DNA of 64,000 nucleotides from Collinsella sp944321445 (lineage in GTDB: Bacteria; Actinomycetota; Coriobacteriia; Coriobacteriales; Coriobacteriaceae), in assembly GCF_030371825.1 (NCBI RefSeq), contig NZ_JAUDDM010000001.1; one strand, 5' to 3'. Below are positions 7,110 through 15,462 of this stretch, one piece after another. Position 1 is the stretch's first letter; each line of letters begins with the position of its first letter. The position numbers and the translations under genes were made by a program. The notes beneath the pieces were generated by a model. It made no database searches. It had not been told where the DNA came from and worked only from the letters and a program-made list of their open reading frames with translations.

Positions 7110-8423
7110 CTAGAGCAGCAGGAAGTACAGCAGGAACGCGAGGCCGGCGACCCACATGAGCGGGCGCACGTACATGGCGCGGCGCGTGACCACGGCGACG
7201 ACGATATAGGTGATGAAGCCGAGGCCGATGCCGTTGGAGATCGAGTAGGTGAACGGAACGCCGGCGATGATCATGAACGTCGGGAAGCCCTCGAGCACGT
7301 CGTTCCACTTGACCATCACGGCGTCGCCCATCATGAGGAAGCCGACGAACACGAGCGCGCCGCAGGTCGCAGCGGAGCTGATGCACGAGATGAGCGGCGA
7401 CAGGAACGCGGCCAGGATGAACAGGATGCCGGTGAAGACAGAGGTCAGACCGGTGCGACCACCGTCAGCGGCGCCCGAAGCGGACTCGACGAACGTCGTG
7501 ATGGACGAAGCGCCCATGAGGCCACCCACGGCAGCGGCGGCGGAGTCGACGACGAGGATCGGCTTGATGTCCTCGACCTTGCCGTCCTCGGTCAGGAACT
7601 CACCCTGCTTGGCCACGGCCATGGCGGTACCCATAGTGTCGAAGAAGTCGCTCATCATGAGCGAGAAGGCGAACAGCAGGATCGTGGGGGTGGTGATCGC
7701 TTTGACGAGGCCCATCACGCCGTCTGCGTCGTTCATGAACGGCGCGCCGAACGTCGAGAAGTCGAGCGGGGCGACAACGCCCGTGGGCGGCTGCACGACG
7801 CCCAGCGGAACGCCGCACAGCGCGGCGACAAGGATGCCCCACAGAAGCGCGCCCTTGACGTTCATGGAATAGAGCACGACCGTCGCCGCGATGGAGATGG
7901 TGCCCACCAGGAAGGTCGGATCGGTCACGTCGCCAAGCGACACGAGCGTATCGGGGTTGGCCAGGATGATGCCGCCGTCCTTGAGGCCGATCATCGCGAT
8001 GAACAGGCCGAGGCCGATGGAGATGCCGCGGCGCAGCGACACCGGGATGGCCTCCATGATGGCCTCGCGCAGGCCGCAGAGCACGAGCAGCAGAATGGCG
8101 ATGCCCTCGATGAGGACGACGGCCATGGCGGTCTGCCAGCCGAGGCCCATCGCGCCGCACAGCGTGTAGGCGACGATGGAGTTGATGCCCATGCCCGAGG
8201 CGCACGCGAGCGGACGGTTAGCGAAGATGCCCATCGCGATGGTCATGATGCCGGCGCCCACGCAGGTGGCGGTCACCGCCGCGGTGACGGGCACGCCGCC
8301 CGCCTCCAGGATGAGCGGGTTCACCACGATGATGTAGGCCATCGCCAAAAACGTGGTGATTCCCGCGCGCAGCTCGGTTGCCACCGAGGAGCCGCGCTCG
8401 CCGAGTTTGAAGAATTGTTCCAT
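7110..8423 (-). CDS. NCS2-family purine/xanthine-type permease (AzgA-like)
   Basis: 437 residues with about 12-14 membrane spans. The start MEQFFKLGERGSSVATELRA is preceded by a purine-rich GGGAGGG tract. The TFLAMAYIIVVNP segment near residue 25 and the FFDTMGTAMAVAKQ segment are hallmarks of the AzgA subgroup of NCS2 proton symporters, which import hypoxanthine, guanine or adenine. The exact base cannot be read from sequence. No purine riboswitch was recognised in the short leader, which is bounded upstream by a REP unit. The gene stands alone, so its role is probably nucleobase salvage. Confidence 0.9.
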   Translation of the reverse strand: MEQFFKLGERGSSVATELRAGITTFLAMAYIIVVNPLILEAGGVPVTAAVTATCVGAGIMTIAMGIFANRPLACASGMGINSIVAYTLCGAMGLGWQTAMAVVLIEGIAILLLVLCGLREAIMEAIPVSLRRGISIGLGLFIAMIGLKDGGIILANPDTLVSLGDVTDPTFLVGTISIAATVVLYSMNVKGALLWGILVAALCGVPLGVVQPPTGVVAPLDFSTFGAPFMNDADGVMGLVKAITTPTILLFAFSLMMSDFFDTMGTAMAVAKQGEFLTEDGKVEDIKPILVVDSAAAAVGGLMGASSITTFVESASGAADGGRTGLTSVFTGILFILAAFLSPLISCISSAATCGALVFVGFLMMGDAVMVKWNDVLEGFPTFMIIAGVPFTYSISNGIGLGFITYIVVAVVTRRAMYVRPLMWVAGLAFLLYFLLL

Positions 8424-8486
8424 ATCCCTCTTCCCTCCCAATAAGAGATGCGCCCGATTGGACGCACTTGGCACTGTAGCACGTCC

Positions 8487-8519
8487 GCGGGAAAATGGGG
8501 ACAGGCACTATTTTCCCGC
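8487..8519. repeat. REP unit overlapping the 3' end of the RAYT gene
   Basis: GCGGGAAAAT and ATTTTCCCGC form the stem, with GGGGACAGGCACT between. The stop codon of the transposase gene (8508-8510) lies inside this unit. Confidence 0.9.
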
Positions 8520-9260
8520 TATCGCACGGCCGACCGCGGAAGAGCTGATGCCGCACAGGCTTTCTATCTGCCTATAGCTCAAGCCCCCGGCGCTCAATGC
8601 CCGGATCACATCGTTTCGTGCGGATGCGGGCAATGAGCGCACCCCGTCCAAGGTCGCCCCGAAGCGCCCTGCAACGGCGACTGCCAAGCGCCGGGCCTCA
8701 TCATCCGGCAGATACCTGCTACCCTCGAAAGCATAGGTGCAACGGTCTCGATCGGCGATGAAACTTGCGAACTGTTCTGTGCCCCCGAGCATATCGAGCA
8801 CGGTCGACGTATCCGTGAGAGAGGGCTCCCCCACGTACTCGGAGTAAGAGCTCCACCGGTAAACGTTGGTTGAGCAGATGCCTGCGTTGGCGGGGTTGTT
8901 GAGGATGTAGCGAACGCATTCCAGCAGGCGCTCGTCGGATTCAATGGGGTCGCTGAAGAACCTCCCCTGGAAGAGGTGTCCCCCGCGCCCGTGACGGGCG
9001 TTCAGGTAGGAGGCATACCCGCCGAGGAGTTTGTGCATGAAGTCGCTCAGCCGATCGTCCGCATCGTCGAGCAACAGGTGCACATGGTTGCCCATCAGGC
9101 ACCACGCGACGATGCGCATGCCGAATTCCCGCTTGGCGCGATCGAGGAGATCCAGGAACTTCAGCCGGTCGGCATCGTCCTTGAAGATCGCCTGCTTGTT
9201 GTTGCCTCGGTTCACCACATGGTAGAACCCGGTCTCTGAACGTTTTCTTGCGATTCTCAT
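8508..9260 (-). CDS. REP-associated tyrosine transposase (RAYT / TnpA_REP, Y1 family)
   Basis: 250 residues from ATG 9260 (AGAGGG upstream). The N-terminus GFYHVVNRGNNKQAIFKDD, the HUH motif in WCLMGNHVHLLL (about residues 55-66) and the tyrosine-bearing VRYILNNPANAG segment mark a single-stranded DNA transposase of the IS200/RAYT kind. RAYTs act on REP hairpins rather than on their own ends. The C-terminus adds a helix-turn-helix (YRQIESLCGISSSAVGRAI). The final codons Gly-Lys-stop are supplied by a REP unit. No IS200-type ends were seen, so it is a domesticated or single-copy RAYT. It is the obvious candidate to have spread the REP units in this window. Confidence 0.9.
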   Translation of the reverse strand: MRIARKRSETGFYHVVNRGNNKQAIFKDDADRLKFLDLLDRAKREFGMRIVAWCLMGNHVHLLLDDADDRLSDFMHKLLGGYASYLNARHGRGGHLFQGRFFSDPIESDERLLECVRYILNNPANAGICSTNVYRWSSYSEYVGEPSLTDTSTVLDMLGGTEQFASFIADRDRCTYAFEGSRYLPDDEARRLAVAVAGRFGATLDGVRSLPASARNDVIRALSAGGLSYRQIESLCGISSSAVGRAIAGK

Positions 9261-9373
9261 ATCACACCCTCTTCTTTCTCGACACGGGTCCCAAAAGGCA
9301 GGATGGCCGCACAAAACCGACCCTGGGGATCCCAGGTGTGAGCGGAAGAGGGTTGGATTCTTATGCCCGCCCT

Positions 9374-9397
9374 CCGTATGCGCTAAACCGCATACGG
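9374..9397. repeat. Short hairpin beside a REP
   Basis: CCGTATGCG and CGCATACGG form a 9-bp perfect stem with a 6-base loop. It abuts the REP palindrome at 9398. Confidence 0.6.
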
Positions 9398-9428
9398 TGG
9401 GAAAATAGGGACAGTCCCTATTTTCCCA
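9398..9428. repeat. REP unit, perfectly palindromic variant
   Basis: TGGGAAAATAGGGAC, one central A, then GTCCCTATTTTCCCA: 15-bp arms without mismatch. It lacks the GGCAC portion of the common unit. Confidence 0.9.
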
Positions 9429-9475
9429 GTGAGGGAAATCGGGCGCGAACGGAAGGCAGCAAAAAGCCGCGGCGG

Positions 9476-9505
9476 TGGGAAAAAGTGCCTGTCCCTATTT
9501 TCCCA
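9476..9505. repeat. REP unit supplying a stop codon
   Basis: TGGGAAAAAGTGCCTGTCCC followed by TATTTTCCCA. On the minus strand it reads GGA AAA TAG in the frame of the upstream 129-residue gene and forms that gene's last codons and stop (9495-9497). Confidence 0.9.
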
Positions 9506-9884
9506 GTTGCGATGCAAGGGCTCGAGTTGTTGCAACCACTCGGATAAGAGCGATGAGGGGAATGACGGCCATCCAAATGTGTGGGCCGTTGAGAGCACCG
9601 ACGACCAGGAGCAAAATGAGCTGCGGAAAACACGCCACGTTCGAAATGGCAATCGGTGCCATAACCTTCAGCGTAGAGGCCCCGAGCGCCGGCGCGTCAG
9701 CGTTTACTCCGTACCGCGCCATCCAGCCGATTACCATCCGCCGTGCGGGCCGGGCAAGCACGGTCGTCACGATGCAGCTTATGACAATAAGCACGAGCAA
9801 CGCAATCAGTAGCATTCCTCCCGTTCCGTCCCAGGGGAGGTGGCCCGCATCGAGCGCTCGCCACACGCGCGCAAACGACGACAT
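9495..9884 (-). CDS. Hypothetical membrane protein, 129 residues
   Basis: The start MSSFARVWRALDAG at 9884 follows AAAGGGGG; reading further upstream would run into a REP unit. Hydrophobic segments lie at about 24-45, 74-98 and 100-118. No family is recognised. It lies directly downstream of the hydrogenase gene, separated by two REP units and a hairpin. The last residues Gly-Lys and the stop are contributed by the REP at 9476, so the original C-terminus may have been altered. Confidence 0.55.
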   Translation of the reverse strand: MSSFARVWRALDAGHLPWDGTGGMLLIALLVLIVISCIVTTVLARPARRMVIGWMARYGVNADAPALGASTLKVMAPIAISNVACFPQLILLLVVGALNGPHIWMAVIPLIALIRVVATTRALASQLGK

Positions 9885-9898
9885 CGCACCCCCTTTCA

Positions 9899-9929
9899 TT
9901 GGGAAAAGTGCCTGTCCCCGTTTTCCCAA
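9899..9929. repeat. REP unit
   Basis: TTGGGAAAAGTGCCTGTCCC followed by CGTTTTCCCAA. With the hairpin at 9934-9965 and the REP at 9968 it forms a composite BIME between the hydrogenase gene and the next membrane protein. Confidence 0.9.
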
Positions 9930-9933
9930 AAAA

Positions 9934-9965
9934 GCCGCGGCCGGGAACTGGTCCCAGCCGCGGCA
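9934..9965 (-). terminator. GC-rich hairpin between two REP units
   Basis: GCCGCGGC at both ends and GGGA/TCCC inside form a stem; it is a close relative of the hairpin at 7047-7077. It lies 23 bases past the hydrogenase stop and is terminator-like without a T-run. Confidence 0.45.
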
Positions 9966-9967
9966 AG

Positions 9968-9998
9968 TGGGAAAAAAGGGACTGTCCCTATTTTCCCA
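9968..9998. repeat. REP unit supplying the hydrogenase stop codon
   Basis: TGGGAAAAAAGGGACTGTCC then CTATTTTCCCA. The minus-strand reading ATG GGA AAA TAG ends the hydrogenase gene (stop 9988-9990). Confidence 0.9.
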
Positions 9999-11730
9999 TG
10001 GACCAGGCGGTGTGGTCGGTGTGGAGGAGCTCCTCGGCGCGCTCGGAGAGCGGATGCTCGAGATAGTCGTCGTAGACGAGCTTCACGCTGGGGTTCTCGT
10101 GGCTGAAGCGGATCGGCGCCTCGGCGTCGAGACCCCACAGCACGTCGCCGCGCTCGCCGGCGAGCTCGCAGCCGTCGTGGATGGGCTGACCGCCGCCACC
10201 CACGCAGCCGCCGGGGCAGGCCATGATCTCGACGAAGTCGTACTCGACCTCGCCGGCGCGCAGGGCCTCGATGAGCTTATGGGCGTTGCCCAAGCCGTGC
10301 GCCACGGCCACGCGCAGGGGTGTCCCGGCCAAATCGAAGGTCTTCTCTTTCCAGCCGTCCAGACCGCGCACGCCGCTGAAGGCATCCGGGTCGGGGTTCT
10401 CGCCCGTCGCCAGGAAGTAGGCGGAGCGCAGCGCCGCGTCCATGACGCCGCCGGTCGCGCCGAAGATGACGGCGGCACCGGTACCCACGCCAAGCGGCTG
10501 GTCGAGCTCCTGCTCGGGCAGGGTCGTCGCGTCGATGTGCGACGCGCGAATCATGCGGTCGACCTCGCGCACGGTAAGGACGACGTCCACGTCGGGGTCG
10601 CCGTTCTCCCCCACCATCGTGGGCAGCGCGGCTTCGGACTTCTTGGCCACACACGGCATGATGGACACGCTGAAGATCTTCGACGGGTCCACGCCGAGCG
10701 CGTCGGCGTAGTAGGTCTTTGCCACAGCGCCGAACATCTGCTGCGGCGACTTGGAGGTGGACACCTGGTCGAGCATATCGGGGTAATGCGACTTGACGTA
10801 GCGAATCCAGCCCGGGCAGCAGGAGGTGAACATGGGGAACTTGATGTTCTCGCCGCCGGGCTCGCCGGCCTTCTTGATGCGCTCGAGCAGCTCGGAGCCC
10901 TCTTCCATGATGGTGAGGTCGGCCGAGAAATTGGTATCGAATACGTAGTCGAAGCCCATCATGCGCAGGGCACTCGCCAGGCGCTTGACCGTCGCGTCCT
11001 CGTGCGCGAGGCCCAGGCTCTCGCCCCAGGAGGTGCGCACTGCGGGCGCCACCTGCACAAGACAAATCTTATCGGGGTCGCCCAGGGCGTCGAAGACGCG
11101 CTCGGTGTCGTCACGGGCGCGCAGGGCGCCGGTCGGACAATGGGTGATGCACTGGCCGCACAGGGCGCAGTCGGTCTCGGACAGCTTCTTGCCGCCGGCG
11201 ACGTTCACCACGGTGTGGCTCGCGCGGCTCGTGAGGTCCCACACACCCGTCGCCTGGACCTTCTCGCAAATCTGGATGCAGCGCAGGCACTTGATGCACT
11301 TGTCGTTGTTGCGAATGAGCGGGAAGGTGGGGTCGGAGCGGAAGCCCTCAAGATGCTTAGGAAACGGCAAGTCGGTGATGCCCAGGTCGTTGGCGAGCGA
11401 TTGCAGCGAGCAGTTGCCCGAACGCGTGCAGCTCGTGCACTCGGAGTCATGCTGCGACAGCAGGAACTCCACGTTCGTCTTGCGCGCAACGCGGGCCTTT
11501 TGGCTGTTGGTGTGCACGACCATGCCGTCGAGCACGTAGTTGTTGCAGGCGGCGACAAGTTGGTCGATGCCCTCGATCTCAACCACGCACACGCGGCAGG
11601 CGCCGACCTCGTTCAGGTCGCGCAGATAGCACAGCGTCGGAATCTTGATGCCCACGCTCGCGGCAGCATCGAGGATGGTCGTATGCTCGGGTACCTCGAC
11701 CTCGCGGTCGTCGATGATCAGCTTTACCAC
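9988..11730 (-). CDS. hydA: [FeFe]-hydrogenase, multi-cluster type
   Basis: 580 residues from GTG 11730, which overlaps the end of the upstream gene and has GGAGG nine bases before it. The enzyme reversibly reduces protons to H2, disposing of fermentation electrons. Domains in order: plant-type 2Fe-2S (CYLRDLNEVGACRVC, about 35-50), a His/Cys-ligated cluster (HDSECTSCTRSGNC), two 4Fe-4S motifs (CIKCLRCIQIC and CALCGQCITHC), then the H-cluster domain with all three signatures: TSCCPGW, MPCVAKKSE and EIMACPGGCVGGGG. It is coupled to a flavoprotein at 11724-13553, suggesting NAD(P)H-linked or bifurcating turnover. The C-terminal Gly-Lys-stop is encoded by a REP unit. The maturases HydEFG are not in the window. 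Confidence 0.95.
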   Translation of the reverse strand: MVKLIIDDREVEVPEHTTILDAAASVGIKIPTLCYLRDLNEVGACRVCVVEIEGIDQLVAACNNYVLDGMVVHTNSQKARVARKTNVEFLLSQHDSECTSCTRSGNCSLQSLANDLGITDLPFPKHLEGFRSDPTFPLIRNNDKCIKCLRCIQICEKVQATGVWDLTSRASHTVVNVAGGKKLSETDCALCGQCITHCPTGALRARDDTERVFDALGDPDKICLVQVAPAVRTSWGESLGLAHEDATVKRLASALRMMGFDYVFDTNFSADLTIMEEGSELLERIKKAGEPGGENIKFPMFTSCCPGWIRYVKSHYPDMLDQVSTSKSPQQMFGAVAKTYYADALGVDPSKIFSVSIMPCVAKKSEAALPTMVGENGDPDVDVVLTVREVDRMIRASHIDATTLPEQELDQPLGVGTGAAVIFGATGGVMDAALRSAYFLATGENPDPDAFSGVRGLDGWKEKTFDLAGTPLRVAVAHGLGNAHKLIEALRAGEVEYDFVEIMACPGGCVGGGGQPIHDGCELAGERGDVLWGLDAEAPIRFSHENPSVKLVYDDYLEHPLSERAEELLHTDHTAWSMGK

Positions 11731-13553
11731 TGGAAATTCCTCCCCCCACGGAACGCACCGAAGCCGAAGTGGTCGCAGCGCAGGCAGCGCGAAGCCTCCT
11801 GGTGCGCCTCCTCCTCGGTGAGACCGATCTCGGCCATCTCGAAGTCGCCGATGCGCTCGGCGGCGTCGCGCTCCTTGAGCTCGCAGCGGCCGCACAGGCG
11901 CTTGCCCTTGAACTGCACGGGCGGCAGGTCGACGTCGAGCTCGATGTTGTGGTCAAACCCGAGGTAATGGTCGATGTTCGCAGCTGCGACCTTGCCGGCG
12001 TTGATGGCGCGGATGACGGTCGCGGGGCCGGTCTGGCAGTCGCCGCCGGAGTACACGCCCTCAAACCCGGGCACGGCGCCCTCGGTGTCGGTGATGATAC
12101 GGCCCCACTTGAACGGGATGCCGCACGCCTCGAACGAACCGGAATCGATGTCCTGACCGATGGCCACGATGACACGGTCGCAGGCGATGAGCTGCTCGGA
12201 AGCGGCTGCGGCACGAGGCGCGGGGCGTCCACGACGCGGGGCGCCGATGATCTGCGGCTGCACCACGACGCCGGCGACACGGCCGTCCTCGGTGGTCTCG
12301 ATACGCACAGGGGCGTTCAGCTCCATGATCTGGCAGCCTTCCGCCTCGGCACCGGCGATCTCGGCGTCCTGCGCGGTCATGTCGCAGATGCGACGGCGGT
12401 AGGCGATGATGACCTTCTCGGCGCCCAGGCGCACACTCGAGCGCGCGACGTCCATGGCGACGTTGCCGCCGCCGATGACCACGACGCGCTCGCCGGTGAA
12501 GTCCGGCATATCGCCGTCGCCGATGGCGCGCAGCATCTGCACCGCAGACACGACACCCTCGGCGTCCTCGCCCTCCAGGCCCAGCTTCTTGTCGCTGTGG
12601 GCACCGATGGCCAGATACACCGCGTCGTAGGTGGTGCGCATGCGGTCGAAGTCCATGCCGTCGATGGAGCGCTCGGTCTCGACCTCGATGCCGCAGTCCA
12701 AGATCCATTGGATCTCGGCCTCGAGGTCCTCGCGCGGCAGGCGGTAGCTCGGAATGCCGTAGCGCAGCATGCCGCCTAGGTGCTTGCGCTGCTCGAAGAT
12801 CTTGACCTTGTGACCCATGAGCGCCAGGTAGTAGGCGCACGAGATACCCGCCGGGCCGCCGCCGATGACGGCGACGCGCTTGCCGGTGGCCTCGGCCATG
12901 TGCGGGCGGTAGTCGCTCTCCATGTGGTCGGTGGCGTAGCGCTTGAGCGCCAGGATGTTCAGCGGATCGTCCACGATGCCGCGGCGGCAGTGCATCTCGC
13001 ACGGGTGCTCGCACACGCGGCCGCACACGACGGGCAGCGGGTTGTCCTTGCGGATGAGACGGACCGCATCGGTGTAGCGGCCGGCCTCCACGAGCGAGAT
13101 GTAGCCCGGGATGTCGACATTGGCCGGGCAGCCGGCGACGCACGGGACGCGCTCGTTCTGCTCGAAGCCGCAGGCGTGCTCGCGCACGTGGTGCTCGAAG
13201 TCGTCACGGAAGCCACGCACGGCCATGAGCGCCATGGAGCCGGCCTCGTAGCCGATGGCGCAGTCGCTCGACAGATAGATGGTGTTCGCGGTCTTTTCGA
13301 TGAGGTCGATGGTCTCGAGCGTGGCGCGGTTCGCCAGCACATCCTCGAGCAGGTCGGCCAGGGCCTTCAGACCCACGCGGCAAGGCGTGCACTTGCCGCA
13401 GCTCTGCGTGGCGCACAGGTTGACGAGCGCCGCCGTGAACTCGACCGGGCAGGGCGCGAGCGACCGTGCGGCCAGGCGCCTACCGAGCGCATCATGCAGG
13501 TCGTCCATGACGGCCTGAGCATGGCTGCGCTCCATGACATGAAGTCGTGCCAT
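11724..13553 (-). CDS. Hydrogenase-associated NAD(P)-linked flavoprotein (NuoF C-terminal cluster domain fused to GltD-like oxidoreductase)
   Basis: 609 residues. Residues 1-130 resemble only the C-terminal 4Fe-4S part of NuoF/HydB (SCGKCTPCRVG); the FMN/NADH half of NuoF is missing. A Fer4-type domain follows with Cys-rich motifs (VPCVAGCPAN, VCGRVCEHPCEMHC). The glutamate-synthase-small-subunit-like core carries an FAD fold (VAVIGGGPAGISCAYYLALM) and an NAD(P) fold (VVVIGGGNVAMDVA). A Cys pair (CGRCELK, CLRC) sits near the end. It probably exchanges electrons between NAD(P)H and the hydrogenase encoded directly downstream (7-base overlap). GGGGAG precedes ATG 13553. Partner and cofactor preference are inferred. 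Confidence 0.85.
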   Translation of the reverse strand: MARLHVMERSHAQAVMDDLHDALGRRLAARSLAPCPVEFTAALVNLCATQSCGKCTPCRVGLKALADLLEDVLANRATLETIDLIEKTANTIYLSSDCAIGYEAGSMALMAVRGFRDDFEHHVREHACGFEQNERVPCVAGCPANVDIPGYISLVEAGRYTDAVRLIRKDNPLPVVCGRVCEHPCEMHCRRGIVDDPLNILALKRYATDHMESDYRPHMAEATGKRVAVIGGGPAGISCAYYLALMGHKVKIFEQRKHLGGMLRYGIPSYRLPREDLEAEIQWILDCGIEVETERSIDGMDFDRMRTTYDAVYLAIGAHSDKKLGLEGEDAEGVVSAVQMLRAIGDGDMPDFTGERVVVIGGGNVAMDVARSSVRLGAEKVIIAYRRRICDMTAQDAEIAGAEAEGCQIMELNAPVRIETTEDGRVAGVVVQPQIIGAPRRGRPAPRAAAASEQLIACDRVIVAIGQDIDSGSFEACGIPFKWGRIITDTEGAVPGFEGVYSGGDCQTGPATVIRAINAGKVAAANIDHYLGFDHNIELDVDLPPVQFKGKRLCGRCELKERDAAERIGDFEMAEIGLTEEEAHQEASRCLRCDHFGFGAFRGGRNFQW

Positions 13554-13613
13554 AAACGTTCTCCCCTCTGTAAAGTCAATAACTTTTTATTACAGATGGA
13601 CTGCCGCCCGCTA

Positions 13614-13649
13614 TCACGAACCCTACAGACGGACGAATCCGTCTCGTGA
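13614..13649 (-). promoter_or_regulatory. Nested hairpin upstream of the hydrogenase operon
   Basis: GACGGA-CGAA-TCCGTC (13628-13643) is enclosed by TCACGA and TCGTGA arms. It lies 60-100 bases upstream of the operon start and may be part of the leader. A match to the Rex redox operator is not convincing. Confidence 0.35.
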
Positions 13650-13704
13650 ACGTATCGGCAGCTCAGAAATTCAGGAATATTGATGAAGGGGCCTCAGATG
13701 CACC

Positions 13705-14397
13705 CTAGTGGAATGGCGCGGTCCCGTTCGGCGAGGCGCCACTTGTCGATTGTGTAGCTGATAATATTTTCTCATCGGTAGGGATGTAGCGCCATATCGA
13801 CCAGGTCTGAGGGCATCCGTACACCGGGATGAACGATCCGTCCTCTGCACGGCATCCCTGGATGGACCCCTCATGCTCGAGCGTCCACCCTGGCCGGCCC
13901 AGATAGGCATAGCGCTCGCCGTTATCGGACATGTGGATGAGCGTGACGGGGTGCGTCGCCTCAGCTTCAACCTTGTCCAGAAACTTCACGAGGACCTCGG
14001 TGTCGAATGGGTTGAACAGGTAGAAGTGCGTGTACGGTGCAAGCGGTTCGTCCAGCACGTTGCCGCAGCGAACATCGAGCCGCGGATACCGCTGCGCCCA
14101 CGCACGCGCGTGGGCCACGAGCACGCCGTCGAGCTCAATGCCCGTGGCACGCCCCGGGAGGCGACTGGCAACGTACGCAAGAACCCTTCCTGTGCCACAG
14201 CCCACGTCGAGCAGGTGCGAATCTTTGTCAAAGTCAACGTGCAAGAACAGCTCGTCGAGCACGAAGTACGGCGTGGGCGTGGGCTCATGGGCGCCGGGGG
14301 CAGCGACGCGCGCACTCTCATCGCACACCAGCGAGCAACCGCACACTTCCCAATCACGCCGCGCATCCGCCTCGAACACAGTCTGACGCCTATCCAT
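13705..14397 (-). CDS. Class I SAM-dependent methyltransferase
   Basis: 230 residues from ATG 14397, set by AGGAGG seven bases upstream. The Rossmann motif LLDVGCGTGRVLAY (about residues 63-76) binds S-adenosylmethionine, and the acidic residue at the end of strand 2 lies in TGIELDG. FNPFD occupies motif IV, where DPPY or NPP often sits. A cysteine-bearing N-terminal 40 residues precedes the fold. The substrate is unknown; small molecules, rRNA or protein are all possible. The gene is isolated between the hydrogenase operon and recO. Confidence 0.8.
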   Translation of the reverse strand: MDRRQTVFEADARRDWEVCGCSLVCDESARVAAPGAHEPTPTPYFVLDELFLHVDFDKDSHLLDVGCGTGRVLAYVASRLPGRATGIELDGVLVAHARAWAQRYPRLDVRCGNVLDEPLAPYTHFYLFNPFDTEVLVKFLDKVEAEATHPVTLIHMSDNGERYAYLGRPGWTLEHEGSIQGCRAEDGSFIPVYGCPQTWSIWRYIPTDEKILSATQSTSGASPNGTAPFH

Positions 14398-14470
14398 GAG
14401 AAAGCCTCCTCTCAATCGCACCTATCGGGCATCCCATAAAGCTCTGAATCGCCTTCTCGCACCACTCCCG

Positions 14471-14609
14471 TGCAAAAAGTCCGGACTTTGTACGGATTTT
14501 TGAGCCCGGGTCTATAAACACGCCAATTCTAGCTGCGAAAACACGAGGTCAAAAGGCCGCCGATATGGACCCGGGGCGAAAAATCCGCCCAAAGTCCGGA
14601 CTTTTTGCA
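14471..14609. repeat. 139-bp long-hairpin element, copy 1 (downstream of recO)
   Basis: The outer stem is TGCAAAAAGTCCGGACTTTG (20 bp), then a 2-base mismatch and CGGATTTTT (9 bp). The inner stem is GCCCGGGTC with GACCCGGGGC. The apical region holds GAGGTCAAAAGG. Copies 2 and 3 are at 22433 and 25043 in the same orientation. All three lie shortly past a minus-strand stop codon, here recO. Confidence 0.9.
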
Positions 14610-14664
14610 AACCGACAGACGCTGACCCGTCTCCAACGCGAAAGTGACACAAAATGCGGGCAAC

Positions 14665-15417
14665 TTAGCGCCCCAGCATGAACTCCAGCGCGCGCAGGCG
14701 AGCGTCGAGATGCGTGGCAGCCCACACATGCGCGAGCGCAAGCAAAAACGTCGCGGTCATGGCATCGATGGGCGCATTCGCCAGCTCGTCGAAGCGCAGC
14801 GCGAGCAGCGACTGCAACCAGCGCACCTGGTTGGCATCGAGCTCATCGGCACCGGGCACGCTCGCCGCGCAGCTCGCGCACAGAAGGCCGCCCGCCGCTG
14901 CCGAGAAATGACTGAGCGCGGTGTCGCCGCACAGCACGCACGAGGAAAGATCGGGCCGGTAACCCTCGTGCGACAGCAGCTTGAACACATAGGCGGCAAC
15001 GATTACGTCCAGATGAACCGCATCGCACGCGGCATCCCCCACCATCGCAAGCGCCCGCTCGGTGATGGCGAACGCAAACGGGTCCTCGGAATCTTGGAAG
15101 CTGCAGAACTTGGCCACCTCGGCGATCGCGCTCGCCGCGCACAGGCGCTCGTAGCTGGGGCTCGACCCCAGCGGCGCCGCCATCAACTCGGCCTGGGACA
15201 CCACGTCCAGGCTGCGCCCATAGGCAAGCAGCAAATCGGCCGTGCAAAACAGCTCGCAACGCGCCGCGAGCCGCGAACCCGGCTTGCGTGCGCCCTTGGC
15301 TACGGCCTGTACCTGCCGGCCTGTTTCTGCCAGCAGCGTCAAGATGAGGTCGGTCTCTTTGAGCTTGACCTTGTCGAGCACGATGGCACGCGTGCGGTAC
15401 GTGCGCGAACCGGCCAT
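14665..15417 (-). CDS. recO: DNA repair protein RecO
   Basis: 250 residues. RecO loads RecA on SSB-coated single strands in the RecFOR pathway and anneals complementary strands. The start MAGSRTYRTRAIVLDKVKLK is preceded by GAGAGGGGG; an ATG ten codons earlier adds non-conserved residues. The N-terminal OB fold carries KETDLILTLLAETGR. A four-cysteine zinc site (CVLCGD about 160, then CASC) sits in the helical domain. It follows era on the same strand, 46 bases away, as in many Gram-positives. Confidence 0.93.
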   Translation of the reverse strand: MAGSRTYRTRAIVLDKVKLKETDLILTLLAETGRQVQAVAKGARKPGSRLAARCELFCTADLLLAYGRSLDVVSQAELMAAPLGSSPSYERLCAASAIAEVAKFCSFQDSEDPFAFAITERALAMVGDAACDAVHLDVIVAAYVFKLLSHEGYRPDLSSCVLCGDTALSHFSAAAGGLLCASCAASVPGADELDANQVRWLQSLLALRFDELANAPIDAMTATFLLALAHVWAATHLDARLRALEFMLGR

Positions 15418-15462
15418 GCCGACCCCCTCTCTCGCCTCTGCGCCCAACGCCGCAGCCGGCCG

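Noticed and set aside
8424..8486. Purine riboswitch before the permease gene
   Set aside because: The leader is only about 60 bases and no conserved aptamer core was seen.
6977..9998. Complete IS200/IS605 element around the RAYT
   Set aside because: No left and right ends flanking the gene and no TnpB; the hairpins are dispersed REPs, and the gene looks single-copy in this window.
13614..13649. Rex redox operator before the hydrogenase operon
   Set aside because: The inverted repeat TCACGA/TCGTGA has the wrong spacing and core for the TTGTGAA-N6-TTCACAA consensus.
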